Assembly (NCBI RefSeq): GCF_041260155.1
Contig: NC_091932.1
Location: 12,767,441 to 12,831,440 of the forward strand
Direction of reading: 5' to 3'
Origin: Ptychodera flava
Lineage: Eukaryota > Hemichordata > Enteropneusta > Ptychoderidae
Length of the DNA stretch: 64,000 nucleotides
Below, piece by piece: positions 54,420 to 64,000 of this stretch; positions within the stretch are counted from its first letter, which is position 1, and each line of letters opens with the position of its first letter. Below the pieces are notes generated by a model that saw nothing but the letters and a program-made list of their open reading frames with translations, did not search any database and was not told the origin of the DNA. A program made the translations under genes and the position numbers.

Positions 54420-56070
54420 GTGACTATACTATTGATCTCTATATCAATTGAGAGATTAAAGTCCCATGTCATTTATGTAACTTGCCTGGTATGGTTTAAC
54501 TTTGACTGAAGTATCATGACAAGTTAGACATTGAGGAATTACAGCCTTATATTGGTAGTAGATGTGAGGAAAATCTATAAGAACTAGAGGTAGTTTTGTG
54601 ACTCCAAATGCTGTTAATTTGAATTGATGAATGAAATTATTAGAGGAAACTGGTTTTTAAAAATAATGATGGTTGAAAACTTTAGACACCCCTTCCAATA
54701 CTTAATTAGTATTTTTACTACTAAGATATGACGAGGGGAATATAAGCATAATATGATATTAACTTTCTAAAACAGCAATTGATTTACATTGTAAAGGAGC
54801 ATCCTTTACTGTGTAAGAAGAGTTTGGGACATGGAAGTTTGTGGACTGAAAATGACAAAACTTTGCTTGAATCGGCAATTTACCAATTCTTTTTGACTGC
54901 TAGTAAAATAACAAACATTTACACAACATATTTTGTAAAAGACTTTCCACAGCAAAGAACATTGACAATAAAGAGAAACACATGTACATTTAGCTGCCTA
55001 CCTCCACATGGTATAGATGATTTTATATGTGCTGATATATGTTTCTTTATCCTCCATGGATTGGCTGTGGGTTTGAACATCCTTTGAGGGCAAATGGTGC
55101 ATACCATTTCGCCCTGTCCACAGCTCATATATGCTCAGCATTATTGCGTCTTGTTATTGAAGTATGCATCCTAAAGTGAGACAAAATATTTGAATTAATG
55201 ATGCCTTTCTTTACCTTGATTAGCCAACATTCATGAAAGAATTAAGCAGCAGTCAATGGAGAATTTACTTGTGGGGATTTTCCATATTGTCTTGCCCAGG
55301 GTTGGGATATTTGACAAATTTCATAACACTATTTCCAAAGCCCCACTATGCCCAAAGATGGGGAGGGTGGAGGTTGACGTTGACTGCCACATTATCCTTT
55401 GCTTTATTATTAACTTCAAGATGTCTTTGAGACACAGGCTCCAAAATGTAGAAGGTATATGCATGAACCTCTATCCATAAATTACGCCAAACACAGCTCT
55501 GTAGCATGCTCGTACCTGTAAATTGCACGCGTCCGTCCATGGTTCACTGACGGTAGTCGTACATGGCTGTGACCATATAACTCCTTTTTCCCTATCTCCA
55601 GTCAGCGATCAAGTAGTAAATCAGTAAGTACATACACATACACGTGGACCTCGCACGATTTGCTCTGAGTCGGTTTAGAGTGCTGCAACAGTTATTGCGT
55701 CTCATTCCCTTCTGTTACAAGTCTATCACAAATGACTGATAAAAAATGATACTCACTTTGTGCTCATGCACTTTCTCTACTATACGGTGGTTTCAATCGG
55801 GTTTGATCTCACAGCGTACGGTACCCAGTCACCTAGCGGAGAAGACTGTACAGTTGTATGCAGCATTAGTACGATCGTACGAACAGCAATAGTTATTTGA
55901 GGGAAGCGCTCGTAAAAGCGTGGCCTATGACCTTTGATCTCATATTCCGTGACTAAACGTGAGCATTCCCACATGACACATTCCATTTCCCAGGTGACAG
56001 GCTCCCTGTCGCGCGCACTACCCCTATCAAACACCAGTTCCTTTCCAACGCCAAAATTATAGCGGATTTC
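54420..56070. other. No gene recognised
   Basis: Between the satellite and the receptor tail exon. The frame 54779-55087 has no recognisable domain. Confidence 0.4.
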
Positions 56071-56079
56071 GGTGAGTAA

Positions 56080-59000
56080 TCAATCAACACTTTCATAATC
56101 AGCGTTTTCTGTAATTCTGTCATCTTCGATGTTGGTTCCACCATTGCTTCGAGGTGGCTCCCCTCCTTCGTATGCAATATTTTCGACGAAACCTTCTCCT
56201 TCTTTCGCATTACCCTCACCGGAAATTCCATCTCGTGGCGAGCTATTGTCATCAGCTTAATCAGAGCTTTCGTAAGCAATATTTTCTTTAAAGCCGTGAT
56301 CCTCGGCCTGGATAATATTTTTGTTCTGACATGGTTCCCTACTTTCGTAAGCAATATTGTCGACGAATCCGCTCATAGACTGGTGTTGAAGAGCGCCCTC
56401 ACTCTGTTCTCTGTCTCCCGATTGGTTTTGGATTGTCTTCGACGTGGTGGTCGTTAAGAGTTGGTATTCACTCTCAGGTACCTTTTCAAGTTCAGTGTAG
56501 GCGGATTCTCCAATGTCTGGCTCTGAGGTATAATAGAACGCTTTTCCCGAAGCACTTCCGTCGTAGCTGGGCGACATATTTGCTGGCTCCTCGACAGAAG
56601 GCAAAGTTGTGTCGTATGCCGCACTCTGTAGTGTCACTCCAGAGTTCATTGCCGAACTTTTCAATCTACGAATAAAATAACAGTGATGTTGTCACATGAA
56701 ACATTTGCGCACATAGGACTTCAAGCGTGAATCGTGACATTGCATTTACGCATTTGCTTATTAATCAGTTTTGAATGACAGTGCTGTTTGAAGAGCACCT
56801 CATGGTCAGTCTAAAACGATGATGCTAGGGAACATAAATAAGAAAAAATATTTAAGAGAAGTAGCTCGCGCAGGCGGCCGCAAACTGCTCACCTATACCA
56901 GGCACTAGTATACTTATCGGGTGTACTACTGCCTGCTGATACACATATGTCACTGTAATACAATAAGAATTTTTTCCTATTATCATGTGGCCGATGCTGT
57001 TGCGACCCGACAAAGCTCATGAGTGCGTCATCAAACGTCACAGCTCAGGATTCAATACTATTTACTTCGATCAAGATTTGCAAGCGACGCGAACTTTAAT
57101 ATTTAAAAACAAATTGAAAGGTAGCAGTATATTTGTTTGGATGAAAAATGTAACATCTTTCGATAGCTATAGAGCCGTCATGATTTGTGTCAAAGGTCAC
57201 CGTTCTAGCGCAAAGTATGCGGGTAGACTGGCCCTGTGCGAGCTCAATGCCGCAGCCCGTATGCCCAGACGGCGGCCATCAACGTTATTCCAAAGATGAA
57301 TTAAGTATCTTGAAAATGTGTTGCTTTTAATTGTTGAAAGCAAAACATTCACAGTGAACAGTGAACTCTCAACTTCAATAAAATCACAGTGCAAATCTCA
57401 TTCTGCACGAGCTTACGAGCTCATCCCTATCATGTACGATAAGGCCAAAATATAAATAAATAAATAAATAAATAAATTGTGCTGTTCCGATAACATGGTT
57501 TTCAAAAATAGGGTAGGCAGGTCGGCAGGAATTTTTTCCAAAATATTTTTATTTATAAATATACATTTTTCAGTGGTTCAGGGAGGTCAAATAATGGCCA
57601 CAACATTTCCAGAAAAATGTAACATACACATACAAGGAAAACAAAGACAACGTCAAGTCACCCTCGTTCAAGCAGAAATCAAATGCCAAGTAACGAACGC
57701 ATGATTTTACGGGTTTTTTTCTCTCTTTTTACTTCCGTGTTTACGTAGCTCTAAAAAATTTAGGGTCGGCAGGTAAAAAAAGGGTAGGTCGGATTATTGG
57801 AAAGGAACACATTTTTTTGTTCGGCCTAAACAGCTGCAAGTTGGCGAAAGTAACACTATTTCACGTAATCATACAAATTACAGCAGCTGTTTCTTGATAA
57901 TTCGTTTTAGGAACTCTTCAAGCGTAAAGAAAATAATAAGTATCACATTTTCTGCGTTACTGATAATTTCTCCCATTTCTATGTGGTTTGATGTCGTTGA
58001 ACAAGACTTATACATACTCGTAACTGATGATAATACAGAAGTTGATCAAACATAGCCTTTCTTTATTATTCCACGTCAGTATATCATATTCTTTTGTCTG
58101 CTTGCTGGTGGGCAAAACTAGTGTGATTGAGAGTTCAGCGGACAGATTTTGCAAGAACATGCTCGACAGTAGCCACAACAGTATCAACCATATTCACAAA
58201 AAAGATGGTGCGATAAACACACATAAGCACATAAAGAAACAGACATACAAAGAAATAGACAAAGAGAACACCTGCAGTACGATTCTAAATGTTACTAATC
58301 ATGGCCTTGAAAATCTACAAAAATAGCAAGATATTATTGAAGGGTTATCGCTATTTTTGATGAAGAATACAATTTCCATGCATTCGTGCCCAAATCGCAC
58401 TTGGCATTAAACTTGCAGTAGTTATAATTTGCCGACAGGTTTTCTTTACCTTCCGCCTGACTCGGTGCTCTGTTCGCGCGTGTACCTATTGAGAACGGAT
58501 GTAAATATTCATTATGCGCTGCATCAACATATGCCCGATAAAAAGTCACTCTAAGTTAGGGACCGCACGTGGATTTACGTAAGATAACCTAGAGTTTGTA
58601 ATTTCTTGATTCGTGATACTTACCGTCTTTTCCTGATTAAAAAATATCCAATGACGAGCAGGGCAAACACAACAAGTACGGCGATGACGGCTCCAATTAT
58701 AGCTCCTGAATGTGAACGAATAATAGGGAAGAACTTTTCAATTGAATTTCACAGGCATAAATTATGTCTTAACTCTTTGACATCAGCCATCAGTTACTTC
58801 TATTCAGAGTAATAAAGCGATTACCAGGCCTCTATTTCACTGAGTCTACCAAATCATCTCGTAAGGTCGCCTTTCCTCCCCAATTCATCAATGCTATTGC
58901 CCACTCAACCATAGACTGGCCTTTTAGCCTACGCCTAGACTTGGTTCGTGTCTGTGATTTGTGAATGTTTGAGTGGGGTAAATGCGATGATTTGTGTTCT

Positions 59001-61288
59001 GTTTTAATGTGAAACGCGTGAGAGGGGTGAACGCGATGAGTGGGGCCCGGTGAAAGCTATACAGGGGAGTTTCTCCCGGAATCACACGGCGGAAACTAAC
59101 TCACGACTGCGCAGACTCAAAGGTAACACGTTCAATCGTTAGGAAAACCTGGCCTGGGCTGCCAAATTCCAAATAGGTTTGTATAAAAAAAGGAGAGACA
59201 CATGAGAAACTACTGCAAATGGTTTTATTTTAGAAATTCACTGACTTGAACCAAGTCTTGCCTACGCCCTGCCCTCATACCTTTGAGTAATGTTTTTGTT
59301 TATTTGTCTATTGTCTAGCATTTTGTCTTTGTCTGTCTTTACGTCTGTTCAAAGTTATCTTGCAACGGTATAATTTCATAGATCCGATGGGTTCGGGGAA
59401 AGAATAGCTGAGAGGGTATGAATATTGATATAACTTTAGAAAGCCTTTTCAAGCGCAACATTACAAATCGGAAGCTTGTGTGTCCTGTTCTAAATCAGCA
59501 TATTCTGTAAGTCTATATCACCATTTAAAGGAAATAAAGTCAGTGCATCAACACAAACTCCCAACTTTGAAAACCTCGTAGTTTTTATTCAAGTGATGAC
59601 TCTGTCACGGCCCCTCGATGGCCACTCTGGCCGTGACAGAGTCAAGTTTAAAAATGATGAGCCTAAATGCCAGACCACTATCGTAGTATACGCCCTCTAT
59701 AGACCATATATGGAGCGGCACATGCTGAGGCTATATATCTTGACCTCCGGCGATCGATCGAGATCTGTCGAAATTGAAACGGTATTTATATCACATATAT
59801 TTCACATTTCATGGCAGTTCATAACTGGCATAGATTGAACATAACTAATCGATACTAAATCTCAGAGCTGAGGTCTAAATCTGAGTCTGAGATCTGAGAT
59901 TTAAAAAATCTGAGTCTGAGAATCTGAAAAGTCGACTCTATCAGGCCACAGGCCAGAATTAACCCTTTGCTGTGCCCGGTGCTATCTCCTACAAAGACAT
60001 TTATTCATAACATAGACCAAGTGTCCTACCTGTCTTGGTTGAGGATTTGTTAGCACCTGAATATCCGGGCCCGCCAGTGGAGAATTTATTATCGGGATCA
60101 GATGAACTCGATGCATTAGAGGTTTGCTCTGTATTAGGCCTGAGTAAATGTGATGTTGTAGTGGCCACAGTGTTGAGGGACGGTGCAGTGGCCAAGCTGG
60201 AGCGGAAACCCTCAGTGGTACTCATCAATGTGCTTGTGTCGCTAAATGTATCTCTCTCAGATGAGGCATCACTCTGGCGTCCATCATTGTCCACAGTTGA
60301 AGTTCTACGATGGTCAGATTGATTGAGTGTCGTAGTAGACGCAACGGTTGCTGCACGAAAAGATGATCAAATCATTATATTATGTATTTACGTGCGTAAA
60401 TTCGATGTTCTAAGAATTTGATAGAGGTACTGTGGAGTTAGACAGCCTCACACTATTTTTAAAATAACTTTTTCACATTTCTTACGCCACTGGCAGAAGA
60501 TCTATGGACATTCCGGCGTGTGCCCTCTTTTGACAAACCGGACAATTAAAGGAAACCAATAATTTGCACCAGGCCTTCATTATATCATTATGCCATCAAT
60601 GCCGACTCAATAACTTTCGCACTTTAACGATTGAAAGCTTAAGAATACATTCATTTATTGTCCATGTCATGGTTGTGATAGGAATGCCTTTCTACTTTGC
60701 TCTTTTATCACACTGAAATTTCGAGTAAATTGCATATTGGTGAAGTGACGCCTTCGGGCGAAACCGAAGGATAAATTTGATGAAAAAGGTCTTATCTTTT
60801 GTATGTGCCCCTCTTAAGCCAATACACGCATAACGTTTCAGATTAATATTGAAAATAATACGTCATATGTGCATTCATCTTTGTCACATGTTTGACTCTG
60901 ATAATACGTTGAAATGTTAACGTTTTGTGATTACATTTGATTTAATTCTTTAAAATGTCGGTTAATGCGAACAAAGCAAGCCAAATGACGTTGATTCAAA
61001 TCTGTAACATAGTACGCTGCGGTTTTGAAAAGTCACCTTTCATTAATTGAACTAAACGTGGGGTGTATCTTAGTTTTTTTCTCTTTCTCTCTCTTTACTC
61101 TTACATTGAAAGTACGAAAATCATAAAAAAACAATACTCACTGGTATGTTCGCAATTATCCCCGTCGTTATCACCCGCACAATCACAACGGAAATTTCCA
61201 TCACCACTAGATGTACACGTTCCTCCGTTTCCACATTCTTCAAAATAACAGATTATTTTTTCCTCGCAAAATGTCCTTTGCAAAACTA
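56080..61288 (-). CDS. EGF / Ser-Thr stalk / TM receptor with tyrosine-rich tail (possibly broken)
   Basis: Minus-strand exons join in phase: EGF 61288-61142, stalk 60350-60030, TM 58705-58624, tail 56665-56257 (TAA). The stalk (about 107 residues, ATVASTTTLNQSD... style) is Ser/Thr-rich and mucin-like. The TM is GAIIGAVIAVLVVFALLVIG with RKRR after it. The tail has many tyrosines (SAAYDT, AFYYTSEP, SAYTEL, EYQLL, VDNIAYES, KENIAYES). The same frame stays open after TAA to TGA 56082-56080 and repeats the motif (VENIAYEG, NADYESVD). Upstream EGF-like sequence carries stops and a frameshift, and no signal peptide was found, so the 5' half may be pseudogenised or misassembled. It would be a cell-surface signalling protein; ligand unknown. 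Confidence 0.7.
56257..56665 (-). CDS. Tyrosine-rich tail exon (to TAA)
   Basis: Acceptor TTCGTAG, phase 2. It encodes RLKSSAMNSGVTLQSAAYDT and onward to ENIAYESSD followed by TAA at 56259-56257. The conceptual frame continues beyond the TAA for 58 further codons with the same composition to TGA at 56082-56080. Confidence 0.85.
57452..57477. repeat. (AAAT)n
   Basis: Short AAAT run directly before MITE family 1 copy 3. Confidence 0.9.
57477..57813. mobile_element. MITE family 1, copy 3
   Basis: The left end TTGTGCTGTTCCGATAAC is identical to the other copies; the right end is diverged (ATTGGAAAGGAACACATTTT). It is in opposite orientation to copies 1 and 2, and lies in the TM-tail intron of the EGF-stalk gene. 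Confidence 0.85.
58624..58705 (-). CDS. Transmembrane exon
   Basis: Acceptor ATTCAG, donor GTAAG, 82 bp, phase 1 in and 2 out, like the TM exon at 13327-13420. Confidence 0.85.
59597..59644. repeat. Perfect hairpin, 16 bp stem
   Basis: TGACTCTGTCACGGCC and GGCCGTGACAGAGTCA flank a 16 bp loop. It lies in the stalk-TM intron of the EGF-stalk gene. Confidence 0.9.
60030..60350 (-). CDS. Ser/Thr-rich stalk exon
   Basis: Acceptor GTGCAG, donor GTAGGA, 321 bp, phase 1 both sides. A long run of Ser, Thr and Asn suggests an O-glycosylated stalk between EGF and membrane. Confidence 0.78.
61142..61288 (-). CDS. EGF exon
   Basis: Donor GTGAGT; phase 1 out. It encodes ICYFEECGNGGTCTSSGDGN then FRCDCAGDNDGDNCEHT, a six-cysteine EGF domain. 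The upstream border at 61288 is the least certain; the open frame runs further and contains the end of a preceding EGF (FRCACAVVLQRTFCEE). Confidence 0.7.
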
Positions 61289-61299
61289 CTGCACATGCG

Positions 61300-61470
61300 C
61301 AACGGAAAGCATCTGTAGCAGTTCATCTGTACAGCTACCGTCATTTGCTCATGGATTGCTACAAATTTGTTCATTGGAGTCAGGAGCACAGACTCATTTC
61401 ACGTCATCTGCCTCCTGGCAGGTACCTCCTTTTTCACGGGCTTCATATCATTCACAGCTATGGAAATAGC
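61300..61470 (-). pseudogene. Decayed EGF exon(s), proximal
   Basis: Read on the minus strand, the frame gives GGTCQEADDVK, stop, VCAPDSNEQICSNP, stop, ANDGSCTDE, then a one-base shift to ATDAFRCACAVVLQRTFCEE. The stops (both TGA) stand where EGF cysteines are expected. Either decayed exons or sequence errors. Confidence 0.7.
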
Positions 61471-61729
61471 TGTGATACTAAATAGCGATGTACTGCTAGA
61501 GATGGTTTTCCATTAGGCATGTGCAGCAGATTGGCAATTACCAAATAATCTGTCATCTTGACTAGGGAAAAGCTATTTTTGGACTCCAAAATTGTCATTT
61601 CAGTGTCGTGCTGCAAACTTCAGATAGTTATAAGTATAGTTATATAGTTATATGTATATTTTTGTGCTGCAATTACAATAAACATGAAATAGTCATCATT
61701 GTAGTCATGGAAACTATTATTTATTTCTT

Positions 61730-61956
61730 CGTCGGAGGAACTATCCTGGCAATTTTGACCACTTCATCCAGCTGTACATTAACACTGGTACGACTTTGGA
61801 TCGTTGGTTGTGCAAGTTCTATCATTTTGACACGGGTTACTTTCACAGACGGAAGCCACATCGCAATACATACCTGTCCAATCTTGTGAGCATGTGGCTC
61901 CTTTCGTGCAGGGGTAGCTGTTGCAGTTACCCTTGCTCATTTGTGCCGTTGTTAGT

Positions 61957-61960
<4 letters not shown>
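61730..61960 (-). pseudogene. Decayed EGF exon(s), distal
   Basis: The minus-strand frame gives NCNSYPCTKGATCSQDWTGM, YCDVASVCESNPCQNDRTC, then YQC, stop (TAA), CTAG, stop (TGA), SGQNCQDSS. EGF cysteine spacing is clear. The TGA after CTAG replaces the Trp or other residue common there. Confidence 0.7.

Positions 61961-62038
<78 letters not shown>
61961..62038. repeat. (GA)n microsatellite
   Basis: About 78 bp of GA repeat adjoining the decayed EGF exon. Confidence 0.97.
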
Positions 62039-62039
<1 letters not shown>

Positions 62040-62089
62040 TTGGATTTTATTGTTTTTAAATCAACATGTAAATGTCAAGTACCCCTGAC

Positions 62090-63050
62090 GCACCAGTACA
62101 CTGTGATCAAGGTGAGGGCATTTAGTAAGTTCTCATGTTCGAATTTGCCACTCACACTATGATCTGATCTGCAAACACCATTCCGTGCATTGATGAGTGG
62201 AACAGCACTACCTGATCTTACTTTGCCGTATGTTTGATTTAGAGACAGGGGGGTGTAGGGCCAGTGTTTTTTAGGAGTTTGTCGCCGTTTTTCGCTCAAG
62301 CATTTTTGAAGGGTCATGAAATTTCACGCATGCCTTTGAGGAAGGTCATCATTTCTTTTTGCAACTATCGCAACTATAAGAAGGAAATGGGTGGTCGATA
62401 TAGTGCTTCATCCAAAAATATCAAATCACAATACATTTGAGTCTATTAGCTATTAAATATTTCCCCCTACAAAACAAGCTATATCCGTATGTTTGATAAT
62501 TTCTATGTACCACCGTTTTACAAGTGGTATAGACACAAACTGATGACGTCAAAGATGTGTGTGTGTACTAATGGATATGAATTTAATATCTACCCTTGCA
62601 TTACTTTCTTTCTATATTTTAATTTTGCTCCTTTTTTTCATTACCGTTTCTGTTATGCAGGTTTATCATTTAATTTATTTATTTTATTTCTGTTCATTAT
62701 TTTGTTTGCATTTCCCTGTTTGTTCTACAGTTTTATTATTGGTTTAATATGCATGTACTTTCATATCATCTGTCGCATTTGCACAGATATTTACAAGTGT
62801 GTTTTTTGAGGATGCTATGTATGTTGAATACTTCGTGTTTGATATTTGATGTTTACTTTTTGTCGTTTGCCGCTTTTTTTACAATACCAAAGTTATGTGT
62901 TCACTTGTCATAATCCAGGTTATATGAAAGTTGTCCATCACTGAATTCTTATGAAATGCAATATTACATTGCCACTGTAAATGAAAATGTTAACAACAAT
63001 AGTGGAAGATGTCACAAAAATTACATTATGAAAATTCCATCAATTTATGC
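62090..63050. other. No gene recognised
   Basis: The minus-strand frame 62075-62317 (AVPLINARNGVCRSDHSVSG) faintly recalls an EGF half but lacks enough cysteines to call. The rest is AT-rich. Confidence 0.3.
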
Positions 63051-63051
63051 A

Positions 63052-63410
63052 TTGCACCTCGAAAGTGAAAGACTTAAACTTTCGCTCTAACTTTCCTCAA
63101 GGAATCTTTCAATCATTCTCTTTCAAAATCAAGAATAAAAATAGGGGGTCACCGTGCAAATTTTGGTACTAGAGAAAGAAATTACCCAAGATTTACCGAT
63201 ATTTGAAATTCAAAATGGCCGCCATCCCTGTGTTAACTCTATGGAGAAAAATAAAAATTTTCGAATTTCGAAAAACTAAGCCAGTGAAAAGTTTTCTTTC
63301 ACCAAGAGCTTTAAAATGAACCCCCACATGTGGTATATCAGAAGAGAATTGTAAAAGTTTGAGAGTCCGAATGTCTGTCCCCGAGGTGCGTTCTACCTTA
63401 AGTATAGAAG
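63052..63410 (+). repeat. Dispersed repeat family 2, copy 2
   Basis: Colinear with 18638-18975. Its ends GCACCTCG and CGAGGTGC are inverted, so this may be a short-TIR MITE. The minus-strand frame at 63193-63417 lies within it and is not a gene. Confidence 0.8.
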
Positions 63411-64000
63411 CGCACAAAATCGGCGGCCAATGTATTACATGTAGGTCACTGGCACGGAATCATTTCTTCGCCTGGTTTGTACATTCTAAATCACATCAGC
63501 GGCGGCCTCCTGAGCAGAAAACTTTGGCATGTCATTAGTTGTCAGACCGTACCAAAAATTTGGCAAGGTATGCTATTATGCTGGCGTTGGGGTGATGAAA
63601 GGGGCTGTTCACTCGAAATATAGAGAGCTGAAACAATGATGAACACGTGACATCGACGCCTCGACTTTATCGCCAAAATGCTTCCGCCGCGTGAAGTAAT
63701 AAAGATATATGAAGTGTTAAAGATATAATAAATCTGAAGATTCATCGAACATGCTTCCAAATACCTTCTATATGGTGTTGGTGTGGGCGAAGTTTTTAGG
63801 ATCAACAAATAAAGAGAATGATTGACGGTCAAATGGGAGAACTAATGAGATTTTGACAACCAAGAATAAGCAGCCCATTTATTAGAAATAATAGTGGAAT
63901 CTGGATGAAATAAATCGATTATTCAAAAGAATTAAAGCATTGGCATCACGCTGGTCAACAGATATTAAAAAGCGAGCATAAATATCGCGACCGGTGACTC

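Noticed and set aside
55953..56354. 133-codon minus-strand frame overlapping the tail exon
   Set aside because: It is a shifted shadow of the tail frame; the motif-bearing frame (VENIAYEG) is the supported one.

Overview
This is an intron-rich, AT-rich animal nuclear window. It is probably from a marine invertebrate, and a deuterostome such as a hemichordate, echinoderm or lancelet is my best guess. The reasons are GT-AG split genes, phase-1 extracellular domain exons (SRCR, WSC, CUB, EGF), a RAG1-related transposase, a non-LTR retrotransposon, MITEs, and many TA, GTAT and GA microsatellites. The species cannot be fixed from the sequence.

Genes. (1) Plus strand, about 5762-9836: a calmodulin-like EF-hand gene with four coding exons recovered; its ATG exon was not found. 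(2) Minus strand, 28895 down to 19551: an eight-exon gene whose phases join exactly into a 540-residue type I membrane protein, signal peptide-SRCR-WSC-CUB-TM-tail. It has the layout of Kremen with an SRCR domain in place of the kringle. (3) Minus strand, 14750 down to about 11963: a linker, TM and tail module without an ectodomain, phase-compatible with the CUB exon of gene 2. It is either an alternative 3' end or a broken paralogue. (4) Minus strand, about 61290 down to 56080: a gene with EGF, Ser/Thr-rich stalk, TM and tyrosine-rich tail. Decayed EGF exons lie further upstream and an in-frame TAA splits its tail. The tails of 2 and 4 share a V-E/D-N-I-x-Y motif, and 3 has a looser relative, so the three look like one expanded receptor family.

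Mobile and repeated DNA. 31221-34614 (minus) holds a RAG1/Transib-type DDE transposase with the RAG1 zinc-site and catalytic positions, fused at its N-terminal side to an F-box-like domain. It is broken into three frames and no RAG2-like partner is visible. 37950-40900 (minus) is a decayed endonuclease/reverse-transcriptase LINE. 40923-43047 is a TAA-flanked Harbinger-like element containing a 214 bp palindrome with 106 bp arms. About 46866-47150 is a mariner remnant. 47745-54400 is a satellite of about 170 bp per unit and about 39 units, carrying paired E-box-like sites. Several MITE families are present in two or three copies.

The strongest candidate for something undescribed is the F-box plus RAG1-like transposase. 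The SRCR-WSC-CUB receptor and the shared tyrosine-motif tails come next.
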